Shown here: positions 9,021-16,243 of the stretch, one piece after another
Position numbering within the stretch: position 1 is the stretch's first letter
Layout of the letters: every line of letters begins with the position of its first letter
Source: an uncultured Microbacterium sp.
GTDB taxonomy: Bacteria; Actinomycetota; Actinomycetes; Actinomycetales; Microbacteriaceae
Length of the DNA: 64,000 bases
Assembly (NCBI GenBank): GCA_913774845.1
Contig: CAJYJO010000020.1
Location: 35,890-99,889 of the forward strand
Direction: 5' to 3'
Program-made: the position numbers and the translations under genes
Notes under the pieces: generated by a model
The model's database searches: none
Told to the model about the DNA's origin: nothing
The model's input: only the letters and a program-made list of their open reading frames with translations

Positions 9021-9797
9021 ATGAAGATCGTGGTGCTGATCAAAGAGGTCCCCGACACCTGGGGCGAGCGACGGCTCGACCTCGAGACCGGACTCGCCGA
9101 CCGTGCCGCGTCGGCCGGGGTGCTCGACGAGATCGACGAGCGCGCGGTCGAAGCCGCCCTCGCCCACGCCGACGCGCACCCCGGCACCGAGATCGTGGTT
9201 CTCGCCATGGCGCCCGCCTCGGCGGCGGCGACCGTGCGCAAAGCCCTCGCGATGGGGGCGACCTCCGCGGTGCACGTGGTCGACGACGCCCTGCGCGGGT
9301 CCGACCTGCTGCTCACCGCCGACGTGCTCGCGGCCGCCGTCCGGCGCACGGGTTTCGACCTCGTCATCGCGGGCAACGTCTCGACCGACGGCGGTGGCGG
9401 AGTCATCCCGGCGATGGTCGCCGAACTGCTCGGCGTGCCGCAGCTCACCGCGCTCTCGAGCATCGAGGTGACCGACGACGCCGTATCTGGCGACCGCGTG
9501 AGCGATGCCGGGACGCTGCGGGTCTCGGCATCCCTGCCCGCGGTCGTCTCCGTCACCGAGGCGCTGCCCGAAGGGCGGTTCACCACGTTCAAGGGCATCA
9601 TGGCGGCCAAGAAGAAGCCGTACGAAACCCTGAATGCCGCCGAGCTCGGCGTCGAGGCCGAGGATCCCGCCCAGGCGCGGTACATCATGCTGTCGGTCGC
9701 CGAGCGGCCGCCGCGAGAAGCCGGGACGAAGATCGTCGACGAGGGCGACGCGGGCGAGAAGCTCGCGGCCTTCCTCGTGGCCGAGGGGGTGGCGTGA
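9021..9797 (+). CDS. etfB: Electron transfer flavoprotein beta subunit
   Basis: A 258-residue ETF beta subunit. It begins MKIVVLIKEVPDTWGERRL, typical of the family, and continues with the AMP-binding-fold segments VVLAMAPASAAATVRKALAMGA and the NVSTDGGGGVIPAMVAELLG region. The conserved C-terminal segment FTTFKGIMAAKKKPYETLNA is also present. With etfA it forms the FAD/AMP heterodimer that accepts electrons from acyl-CoA dehydrogenases such as the one at 6055-7218. ATG 9021 has GAAGGAG upstream. The stop overlaps the etfA start (TGATG), showing translational coupling. Confidence 0.95.
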   Translation: MKIVVLIKEVPDTWGERRLDLETGLADRAASAGVLDEIDERAVEAALAHADAHPGTEIVVLAMAPASAAATVRKALAMGATSAVHVVDDALRGSDLLLTADVLAAAVRRTGFDLVIAGNVSTDGGGGVIPAMVAELLGVPQLTALSSIEVTDDAVSGDRVSDAGTLRVSASLPAVVSVTEALPEGRFTTFKGIMAAKKKPYETLNAAELGVEAEDPAQARYIMLSVAERPPREAGTKIVDEGDAGEKLAAFLVAEGVA

Positions 9798-10762
9798 TGG
9801 GCGTCGCACTCGTGCTGCTGGAGGTGCTGCCGTCGGGAGCGCTCGCCGCGTCGTCCGCGGGGCTGCTCACGGCCGCGGCCGGGGTGGGGGAGCCCGTCGC
9901 GGTGATCGCCGCCCCTGCGACGGCGCTCGATCGCGCCGCGGCGGAGGCCGCGGAGCTCGGGGCGGTGCGCGTCCTCACCGCTGAGACCGACCCCGAGATG
10001 CTCACCGGGCCGGTCGTCGACGCTCTCGCCGCCGCGGTGGCGGCGGAGGGTCCCGAGCTCGTGCTGGCGTCCCACGCGATCGAAGCGCGCGACGCTCTCG
10101 CCCGCCTGGCGGCGCGGTTGCGGCTGCCCCTGGCGACCGACGTCGTCGGCATCGCGCGCGACGACCTCGGCGTGGTGGCGCACCACTCGGCGTTCGGCGG
10201 GGCGTTCACCGTCGACGGGGCGCCGACGTTCGGACCTCTCGTCGCCACCCTGCGTCCGGGAGCCGTCGAGGGGCGCCTCGACCCGCACCGGCTCGTCGTT
10301 CGGGGCCTCGAGGTGCCGGCATCCGCGACGCCCTGCGCCCGCGTCGAGGCGTTCACCGAGACGGCCGCGCCCTCGACGCGACCCGAGCTGCGCGGGGCGG
10401 CCGCGGTGGTCGCCGGGGGCCGCGGCGTGGGATCCAAGGACGACTTCGCCCTGGTCGAGCGGCTCGCCGACGCGCTCGGCGCGGCCGTCGGCGCCTCACG
10501 AGCGGCCGTCGACGCCGGCTACGTACCCGCGACCGCGCAGGTCGGGCAGACCGGGGTGTCGGTGTCGCCGAGGCTCTACGTCGCGCTGGGGATCTCGGGT
10601 GCCATCCAGCACCGCGCCGGCATGCAGACCGCCCGCACGATCGTCGCGATCGACAAGAACCCCGACGCGCCGATCTTCGACATCGCCGACTTCGGTATCG
10701 TCGGAGACCTGTTCACCGTCGTCCCGCAACTCATCAGCGCGCTCGAGGCCCACAAGAAATAG
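9797..10762 (+). CDS. etfA: Electron transfer flavoprotein alpha subunit
   Basis: A 321-residue ETF alpha subunit and FAD carrier. The C-terminal FAD domain is clear: VVAGGRGVGSKDDFALVERLADALGAAVGASRAAVDAGY, then VGQTGVSVSPRLYVALGISGAIQHRAGMQTARTIVAIDKNPDAPIF. These include the conserved Arg/Ser/Gln/His contacts to FAD. The N-terminal half is the ETF fold, with less conservation. The start chosen is ATG 9797, which overlaps the etfB stop by one base; GTG 9794 is an alternative. It is followed with no gap by the cytochrome b gene, which suggests a functional link. Confidence 0.95.
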   Translation: MGVALVLLEVLPSGALAASSAGLLTAAAGVGEPVAVIAAPATALDRAAAEAAELGAVRVLTAETDPEMLTGPVVDALAAAVAAEGPELVLASHAIEARDALARLAARLRLPLATDVVGIARDDLGVVAHHSAFGGAFTVDGAPTFGPLVATLRPGAVEGRLDPHRLVVRGLEVPASATPCARVEAFTETAAPSTRPELRGAAAVVAGGRGVGSKDDFALVERLADALGAAVGASRAAVDAGYVPATAQVGQTGVSVSPRLYVALGISGAIQHRAGMQTARTIVAIDKNPDAPIFDIADFGIVGDLFTVVPQLISALEAHKK

Positions 10763-12616
10763 ATGGCGTCCACACCCCGCACCCCGCGTCGCGGGCTGCC
10801 GCGCGTCCCCGGCGGGGAGCCGTGGCCGCCCGCGGTCTCCGACATGCCCTCGGCGGGCGACGCCGACGGCTCCGCCGTCACGCCGCCGAACACCGGCGCG
10901 CCGGTGGTGGATGCGGGGGAGCGCAGCGGATTCGGAGCTGAGGCGCTCGAGCGTCCGCTTCCGGTGGACGGGTCCGCATCCGGTGAGGCGGTGGATGATG
11001 CCGTCCCGGCGGAGGTGGACGCCGGGGCGAGCAGCGTGCGCCGGGGGTTGCCGCGTGAGCCGGGCGGAGAGCCGTGGCCGCCGGCATCCGGCGGTTCTCG
11101 CGCGCCGGTGGTGGATGCGGGGGAGCGCAGCGGATTCGGATCCGAGGTGCCCGAGCGTCCGCTTCCGGTGGACGGGTCCGCATCCGGTGAGGCGGTGGAT
11201 GCCGAGGTGAGTGCCGTTCCGGCGGAGGTGGACGCCGGGGTGAGCAGCGTGCGCCGGGGGTTGCCGCGTGAGCCGGGCGGGGAGCCGTGGCCGCCGGCAT
11301 CCGCCATTCCAGCTGCTGCTGCGCGGCCCGGAACCGTAGCGGAATCGGAGGATCGCAGCGGAATCGGAGATTCTGAGCCCGTGGGTCCGAGCCTGGTGAG
11401 CACGTCCGAATCCGGTGCACCTGCCGCGACCCCGGCGCCCGAGAGGGTGAACACAGCCGGCCCGGGGGCTGAGACCGTGACGGGTGCCGACCACGCCGCC
11501 GGGAGCCACGCCCCGCCCTCAGAGGATGCGTCCGAGGCGGCGCCCGCCCGCCCGCCCCTGACCGTTCCGCGCACCGTCTGGCCCGGCGCCGCGGCCCGAC
11601 TCCGGGCGACCCCGCCCGCCGGCGCGCCCCGACCCGCCGGGGCCCGACCCACCGGCACGGCCCGACCCGCCCGGGGGACCTCGGGGCCCGTCGCCCTCGG
11701 CGACTACTCGCCTGTCCACCTGCTCGGCTCGGCCGCCGTGCTCGGGGTCTTCGCGCTCGCCCTCGTCGGCATCGCGGTACTGCTCGCGCGCTTCGTGCTC
11801 GCACTCGGGCCGGGCCAGGACTTCCTCGCCGCTTTCCCCGGCGAGTACCACCTGCCCGAGTCCGCACCCGTCGGCATCCCGGCCTGGCTGAACTGGTCGC
11901 ACTTCCTCAACAGCTTCTTCCTCCTGCTGATCATCCGCACCGGCTGGCAGGTACGGCGCGAGAAGCGACCCGCCGCGTTCTGGTCGCCGCGGAACAACAA
12001 GAAGCGTCGCATCAGTCTCGCCCTGTGGTTCCACCAGGCGCTCGACATCCTGTGGATCGCGAACGGCGTCGTCTTCGTCGTGCTGCTGTTCACCACCGGG
12101 CAGTGGATGCGCATCGTGCCGACCTCGTGGGAGGTCTTCCCGAACGCCCTCTCGGCCGCCCTCCAGTACGCCTCGCTCGACTGGCCGACCGAGAACGGGT
12201 GGGTGAACTACAACAGCCTGCAGCAGCTGTCGTACTTCGCCATCACCTTCGTGGCGGCGCCGCTCGCGATCGTCAGCGGCGTGCGTCTTTCAGGCGTCTG
12301 GCCGAAGGATGCCGAGAAGCTGAACCGGCTGTACCCCATCGAATGGGCGCGCAAGGTGCACTTCCCCACGATGCTCTTCTTCGTGGCGTTCATCGTCGTG
12401 CACGTCTCGCTCGTGCTGGCCACGGGCGCGCTGCGCAATCTCAACCACATGTACGCCGCCCGCGGCTCGGTCGACCCCGGGGCGTACACGAGCGACCCGA
12501 CGGGCCTGCTGATCTTCGCGGCATCCCTCCTGGTGATGGCCGCCGCGTGGGTGGCCGCGCGTCCCGCCGTGCTCGTGCCGATCGCGCGCCTGTTCGGCGA
12601 GGTCAAGCAGCGCTGA
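10763..12616 (+). CDS. Cytochrome b/b6-domain membrane protein with repetitive N-terminal tail
   Basis: A 617-residue protein starting directly after the etfA stop. Residues 1-300 are Pro/Gly/Ala-rich, low in complexity, and carry three copies of a motif RRGLPRxPGGEPWPP. From ~312 there are four or five transmembrane helices (SAAVLGVFALALVGIAVLLA; FLNSFFLLLIIRTGW; ALDILWIANGVVFVVLLF; SYFAITFVAAPLAIVSGV; MLFFVAFIVVHVSLVLATGA). His residues in WSHFLN, WFHQALD, VHFPTM and VVHVSL could ligate b-type hemes, as in cytochrome b561/thiosulfate-reductase B proteins. Inference: it may pass electrons from reduced ETF into the membrane quinone pool. The tail is probably cytoplasmic and disordered. Confidence 0.8.
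   Translation: MASTPRTPRRGLPRVPGGEPWPPAVSDMPSAGDADGSAVTPPNTGAPVVDAGERSGFGAEALERPLPVDGSASGEAVDDAVPAEVDAGASSVRRGLPREPGGEPWPPASGGSRAPVVDAGERSGFGSEVPERPLPVDGSASGEAVDAEVSAVPAEVDAGVSSVRRGLPREPGGEPWPPASAIPAAAARPGTVAESEDRSGIGDSEPVGPSLVSTSESGAPAATPAPERVNTAGPGAETVTGADHAAGSHAPPSEDASEAAPARPPLTVPRTVWPGAAARLRATPPAGAPRPAGARPTGTARPARGTSGPVALGDYSPVHLLGSAAVLGVFALALVGIAVLLARFVLALGPGQDFLAAFPGEYHLPESAPVGIPAWLNWSHFLNSFFLLLIIRTGWQVRREKRPAAFWSPRNNKKRRISLALWFHQALDILWIANGVVFVVLLFTTGQWMRIVPTSWEVFPNALSAALQYASLDWPTENGWVNYNSLQQLSYFAITFVAAPLAIVSGVRLSGVWPKDAEKLNRLYPIEWARKVHFPTMLFFVAFIVVHVSLVLATGALRNLNHMYAARGSVDPGAYTSDPTGLLIFAASLLVMAAAWVAARPAVLVPIARLFGEVKQR
10897..11303 (+). repeat. ~200-bp in-frame tandem duplication inside the cytochrome b gene
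   Basis: Units 10897-11090 and 11101-11303 are almost identical over roughly 190 bp, separated by 10 bp, with a 9-bp indel near VDDAVPAEVDAG / VDAEVSAVPAEVDAG. Each unit ends with the RRGLPREPGGEPWPP motif; a third, older motif copy lies at the gene start. Confidence 0.85.
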
Positions 12617-12634
12617 CGCGTCGCATCCGCCGAC

Positions 12635-12705
12635 ATCACACGTTCGGCGCGAGATCACCCCTTCGCGGGCCCGCGTTCGCTGTGATCTCGCGCCGATCGT
12701 GTGAT
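12635..12705. repeat. 24-bp-arm intergenic palindrome
   Basis: Arms 12635-12658 and 12682-12705 are complementary over 24 bp with a single mismatch (core GGCGCGAGATCAC). The 23-nt loop contains the self-complementary CGCGGGCCCGCG. It lies between the convergent cytochrome b and TetR genes. It resembles the 1891-1954 palindrome in size and position but not in sequence. Confidence 0.85.
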
Positions 12706-12725
12706 CTCGGGGGTCGCGCGAGCGC

Positions 12726-13271
12726 TCAGACGCGCGCGCGGAGGCCGGACGCGATCAGGTCGAGGCCGAACGTGAAATCGTCGGACTTCAGGCCCGAGGC
12801 GCCGTCGCGCGCGCCGGCGCTGTCGTACTGCAGGCGCTGCTGCTCGTGCCAGACGAAGCCGAGCACGTAGTGCAGCACGGTCGTCGCGACCCGGCGGGCG
12901 GTGTCGGCGTCGAAGCCCGCGGCGGTGACGGCGGCAGCAAGCCGGCCGTGTGCCAGCGAAGACCCGAGACCGAGAGCGAGGGTGCTCGAGACCACTTCGG
13001 CGCCGTCGCGGTAGGCCAGCAGGGCGTCGCGCAGGGCGTTCGCCTCGAGGCGCAGGTCGTCGGGGGTTCCGGATGCCATCCGCCCGACGATCCGGTCCGA
13101 GAGCTCCGCGAGCAGGGTCTGCTTGTTCGGGAAGTGCCAGTACAGGGCGCTGGGCTGCACCTCGAGCGTGGTCGCGAGGCGGCGCATCGTGAGGTCGGGG
13201 AGGCCGTGATCGTCGAGGATCCGCAGGGCGGTGCGGGCGACGTCGTCGGCGGAGTGCCCTCGGGGTGACAT
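12726..13271 (-). CDS. bioQ: TetR-family repressor, BioQ-like
   Basis: A 181-residue TetR regulator. The N-terminal helix-turn-helix is ARTALRILDDHGLPDLTMRRLATTLEVQPSALYWHFPNKQTLLAELSD, residues ~12-60, and the remainder is a ligand/dimer domain. It is divergent from bioY. The 56-bp gap contains two 13-bp TGAAC-N3-GTTCA palindromes, the type of operator described for BioQ, the actinobacterial biotin repressor. A TATACT box lies 7 nt before the ATG, so the mRNA may be leaderless. Operator 1 overlaps this promoter, which implies autoregulation. The bioQ name rests on context plus operator, not on a sequence search. Confidence 0.8.
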   Translation of the reverse strand: MSPRGHSADDVARTALRILDDHGLPDLTMRRLATTLEVQPSALYWHFPNKQTLLAELSDRIVGRMASGTPDDLRLEANALRDALLAYRDGAEVVSSTLALGLGSSLAHGRLAAAVTAAGFDADTARRVATTVLHYVLGFVWHEQQRLQYDSAGARDGASGLKSDDFTFGLDLIASGLRARV

Positions 13272-13278
13272 GCGTCCG

Positions 13279-13313
13279 AGTATAGTGAACGCCGTTCAGG
13301 TGAACACCGTTCA
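13279..13313. promoter_or_regulatory. Divergent bioQ/bioY promoters with two tandem BioQ-type operators
   Basis: Overlapping -10 boxes: TATACT on the minus strand (13279-13284, 7 nt from the repressor start) and TATAGT on the plus strand (13281-13286). Operator 1, TGAACGCCGTTCA, is 13286-13298; operator 2, TGAACACCGTTCA, is 13301-13313. They are spaced 15 bp centre to centre. Bound repressor would block both promoters. Confidence 0.8.
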
Positions 13314-13326
13314 GGAAGGGCGCACC

Positions 13327-13923
13327 ATGACCCGCACCCTCGATGCGACCGATCTCGCCCGCGTCGCCGTCTTCGCCGCGCTCATCGTGGTGCTGGGACT
13401 GCCCGGGAGCTTCCCCGTGTTCGGCGGGGTGCCCATCACCGCCCAGACGCTCGGCGTCATGCTGGCGGGGGCCGTGCTCGGCCCCTGGCTCGGCGCCCTG
13501 TCGGTGACGGTCGTCCTCGCGCTCACGGCGGCGGGCCTCCCTCTGCTCGCGGGAGGGCGCGGCGGCCTCGGCGTCTTCTTCGGCCCCTCCGCGGGCTACG
13601 CGCTCGGGTGGATCCTCGGGGCGATCGTCGTGGGTCTCCTCGTCCACGCCGGAGGGCGGCGCCCCGTCGTGTGGCGCACCGCCCTCGCGATGATCGCGGG
13701 TGGTGTCGGGGCGATCTATGCGATCGGCATCCCCGTGCAGAGTGCTGTCACGCGCCTTCCGCTCGGAGAGACGGCGTTGACGAGCCTTGTCTTCGTGCCC
13801 GGCGATCTGCTCAAGGCCGCGCTCGCGACCGCCGTCGTCGCCGCGCTCGTGCGGGCGTACCCGCGCGGATTCCGCCGCGCGTGGACGCGACCGGCGGCGG
13901 CGCCCGCGGCCGCCACGGCGTGA
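13327..13923 (+). CDS. bioY: Biotin transporter substrate-binding S component BioY
   Basis: A 198-residue six-helix membrane protein, the biotin-binding S component of an ECF transporter. Family features are VFAALIVVLGLPGSFPVFGGVPITAQTLGVML near residues 15-45, the following GAVLGPWLGALSV, and GGLGVFFGPSAGYALGWILGA around 80-100. It works with the BioM ATPase and BioN coupling protein encoded downstream in the same run of genes. The start at ATG 13327 has GGAAGGG 7 nt upstream. It is repressible through the two operators in front. Its stop overlaps the GTG start of the AMP-ligase, which ties that enzyme to biotin-dependent expression. Confidence 0.94.
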   Translation: MTRTLDATDLARVAVFAALIVVLGLPGSFPVFGGVPITAQTLGVMLAGAVLGPWLGALSVTVVLALTAAGLPLLAGGRGGLGVFFGPSAGYALGWILGAIVVGLLVHAGGRRPVVWRTALAMIAGGVGAIYAIGIPVQSAVTRLPLGETALTSLVFVPGDLLKAALATAVVAALVRAYPRGFRRAWTRPAAAPAAATA

Positions 13924-14999
13924 TCGTCGTCCTCGACGGCGACGACGGGCGGCTCGTCGAGCGCATCGCCGCGACCCGTGCCGACGGAGACGCCGTGCTG
14001 ATCGCCGATCCGCGCTGGAGCGCCGAACAACGCGCGAGCGTGGAGCGGGTGGCATCCGGGATCGACGACGCGGATGCCACGGCCTGGGCGACCCTGACCT
14101 CGGGCAGCACCGGCGCGGCGCGCATCGTGCGGCGGACGGCCGCATCCTGGACGGACTCCTTCGCGGCGGTGAGCGCGCTCCTGGAAGCGGGACCGGACGA
14201 CGTCGTGGCCCTCTCCGCCCCGCCGTCGTCGTCGCTAACCCTGTTCTCTCTCGCGCACGCACTCGAGGGCGGTCCGCGGCCGGTGCTGGGCCGCGATCCC
14301 GCCGCGACGCTCCTGCACGCGACGCCCGAGGGCTTGCGCGCCGTGCTCGAGGACGGCTCCCTGCCGCGGCTGCGCCTCGCCCTCGTCGGCGGATCCCGCC
14401 TCGACCCGTCGTTGCGCGAGCGCGCCGACGCCGCCGGCATGAGGGTCGTGTCGTACTACGGGGCGGCGGAGCTGTCGTTCGTCGCCGTCGACACCGGCGA
14501 CGGGCTGCGCGCGTTCCCGGGGGTGGAACTCGACGTGCGGAGCGGCGAGGTGTGGGTGCGCTCCGCGTTCGTGGCATCCGGCTACCTCGGAGCGGACGGC
14601 CCGCTGCGCCGCGACGGGGCGTGGGCCACCGTCGGCGATCGCGCCGAGCTGCAGGACGGACGACTGCGCCTGCATGGCCGTGCCGACGACGCGATCCTCA
14701 GCGCCTCGGCGACCGTCATCCCCCACGAGGTCGAGCAGGTGCTGCGCACGATCCCCGGTGTGCGCGACGCCGTCGTGTTCGGGATGCCGCGCCCCCGCGT
14801 GGGCGCGTTGGTCGCCGCGTTCGTGGAGGGGCCGGATGCCGACCCGGCCGCCGTCCGATCCGCGGCCGCCGCCCTGCTCGCCCCCGCTCATCGTCCGCGA
14901 CGCTGGGCGTTCGGGGAGATCCCGCGGACGCCCTCGGGGAAGCCCGCGCGCGCCGAGGTGGCGCGGCTGATGGAGGGCGAGCGTGATGGCCGACACTGA
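13920..14999 (+). CDS. Short AMP-forming acyl-CoA ligase in the biotin operon
   Basis: A 359-residue member of the adenylate-forming superfamily. Motifs: P-loop TLTSGSTGAARIVRR near 58, YYGAAELSFVA near 180, VGDRAELQDGRLRLHGRADDAI near 240 (Val where TGD is usual), and the C-terminal catalytic Lys in PRTPSGKPAR. The P-loop sits only ~58 residues from the start, so most of the N-terminal subdomain of typical ~500-residue ligases is absent, as in short actinobacterial MenE-type enzymes. The GTG start overlaps the bioY stop. Together with the next gene it mirrors Bacillus subtilis yhfU-yhfT-yhfS (bioY, ligase, thiolase), a predicted biotin-regulated set of unsettled function. The substrate may be a biotin-related or pimelate-like acid (inference). 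Confidence 0.8.
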   Translation: MIVVLDGDDGRLVERIAATRADGDAVLIADPRWSAEQRASVERVASGIDDADATAWATLTSGSTGAARIVRRTAASWTDSFAAVSALLEAGPDDVVALSAPPSSSLTLFSLAHALEGGPRPVLGRDPAATLLHATPEGLRAVLEDGSLPRLRLALVGGSRLDPSLRERADAAGMRVVSYYGAAELSFVAVDTGDGLRAFPGVELDVRSGEVWVRSAFVASGYLGADGPLRRDGAWATVGDRAELQDGRLRLHGRADDAILSASATVIPHEVEQVLRTIPGVRDAVVFGMPRPRVGALVAAFVEGPDADPAAVRSAAAALLAPAHRPRRWAFGEIPRTPSGKPARAEVARLMEGERDGRH

Positions 15000-16089
15000 C
15001 CCCGTCGTCGTCGCGGCGCAGCGCAGCCCCCTCGCGGTTCGGGGGCGCGGCCTCGCCCGCCTCGACGCGGGCGCTCTCGCCGGCGAGGTCGTCGCGGCGG
15101 TCGTGGTCGACGCGGGATCCCCGCCGGTCGCCGACGTGATCCTCGGCAACTGCACCGGCCCGGGCGGCAATCTCGGCCGCATCGCCGCCCTCGCGGCCGG
15201 CCTCGGGATCGGCGTCCCCGGGGGCACCGTCGACCGGCAGTGCGGGAGCGGACTCGCGGCGATCGGGGATGCCGCACTGGCGACGCGCGCCGACGGTCGG
15301 ACCCGCGTGGCGGGCGGGGTCGAGAGCGCCTCGACCGCTCCCGTCCGTGTGCATGACGGGACGCCCTTCTCGCGAGCGCCCTTCGCTCCCGCGGGCTTCG
15401 CCGACCCCGACATGCTGCGCGCCGCCGACGACCTGGCCGCCCACGACGGTCTGTCGCGCGCTCGGCAGGACGCCTACGCGCAGCGCAGCCACGCGCGGGC
15501 GACGACCGCGCGAGCGGCCGGACGCTTCGACGCCGAGATCGTGCCCGTGGCGGGGATGACCGGCGATGAGGGCATCGGCGTCTCCGCGGCGGCGTGGGCA
15601 CGTCTTGCGCCGCTCGTGGACGGCGGCACCGTCACCGCCGCGACCTCCACGCGCATCGGCGACGGGGCGGCGGCGGTCGTGATCGCCCCCGCCGGATCGG
15701 CGCCGGGGCTCGCGATCCGCGCCACCGCCGTCGTGGGCTGCGACCCGGCCCTCCCCGGCATCGGGGCCGCGCCCGCGATCGAGGCCGCCCTCACCCAGGC
15801 GGGGCTGAGCCTCCCCGATGTCACCGCGATCGAGCTCGTCGAGGCGTTCGCCGCGCAGAGCATCGCCGTCCTGTCGCGCCTCGGCCTCGGCGACGACGAC
15901 GCGCGCGTCTGCACCGAGGGCGGCGCGCTGGCCCTGGGGCACCCGTGGGGAGCCAGCGGAGCGGTGGCGGTCGTGCGCCTGTTCTCGCGGCTCGTCCGCG
16001 CCGGGGCCCCGGCGGGCACGGTGGGGCTCGCCGCGGCATCCGTCGGCGGCGGCCTCGGCGTCGCCGCGGTGTTCGAGGTCGTGCGGTGA
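14986..16089 (+). CDS. Thiolase-family protein with altered catalytic motifs (biotin operon)
   Basis: A 367-residue thiolase-fold protein. The nucleophile Cys is kept (DRQCGSGLAAIGD near 82) and so is the His (LALGHPWGASGA near 318). However, the NEAF motif reads VEAFAAQ (Asn to Val near 285), and the C-terminal CIGGG motif reads SVGGGLG (Cys to Ser near 352). Both changed residues serve the oxyanion hole or the acid/base step in classical thiolases, so ordinary Claisen chemistry should be impaired; acyl transfer or hydrolysis from the nucleophile Cys is still conceivable. ATG 14986 overlaps the ligase by 14 bp. The upstream thiolase at 1-1084 has all motifs intact, a useful internal comparison. 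Confidence 0.85.
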   Translation: MADTDPVVVAAQRSPLAVRGRGLARLDAGALAGEVVAAVVVDAGSPPVADVILGNCTGPGGNLGRIAALAAGLGIGVPGGTVDRQCGSGLAAIGDAALATRADGRTRVAGGVESASTAPVRVHDGTPFSRAPFAPAGFADPDMLRAADDLAAHDGLSRARQDAYAQRSHARATTARAAGRFDAEIVPVAGMTGDEGIGVSAAAWARLAPLVDGGTVTAATSTRIGDGAAAVVIAPAGSAPGLAIRATAVVGCDPALPGIGAAPAIEAALTQAGLSLPDVTAIELVEAFAAQSIAVLSRLGLGDDDARVCTEGGALALGHPWGASGAVAVVRLFSRLVRAGAPAGTVGLAAASVGGGLGVAAVFEVVR

Positions 16090-16243
16090 GGGTGCTGCGC
16101 TGTCGGGGGCTGAGCGCCCGGCTCGCTGCTCGAGCCCGTGCGGTGAGGGTCCTGCGCCGCGGCGGCCTCGGCGTCGCCGCGGTGCTCGAGGTCGTCCGGT
16201 GAGCGTCGTGCGCTGCCGGGGGCTGAGCGCGCGGCTCGACGAC
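16048..16243 (+). repeat. 113-bp-offset tandem duplication spanning thiolase 3' end and bioM 5' end
   Basis: Segment ~16048-16130 recurs at ~16161-16243. Both copies encode the thiolase tail GGLGVAAVxEVVR and stop, followed by a bioM-like start reading CRGLSARL. The first bioM start is a decayed remnant and the second thiolase tail is orphaned. Point differences show the duplication is not recent. Confidence 0.85.

Noticed and set aside
16130-16202. A second small gene between the thiolase and bioM
   Set aside because: It is the duplicated tail of the thiolase and head of bioM; the frame has no independent start signal.
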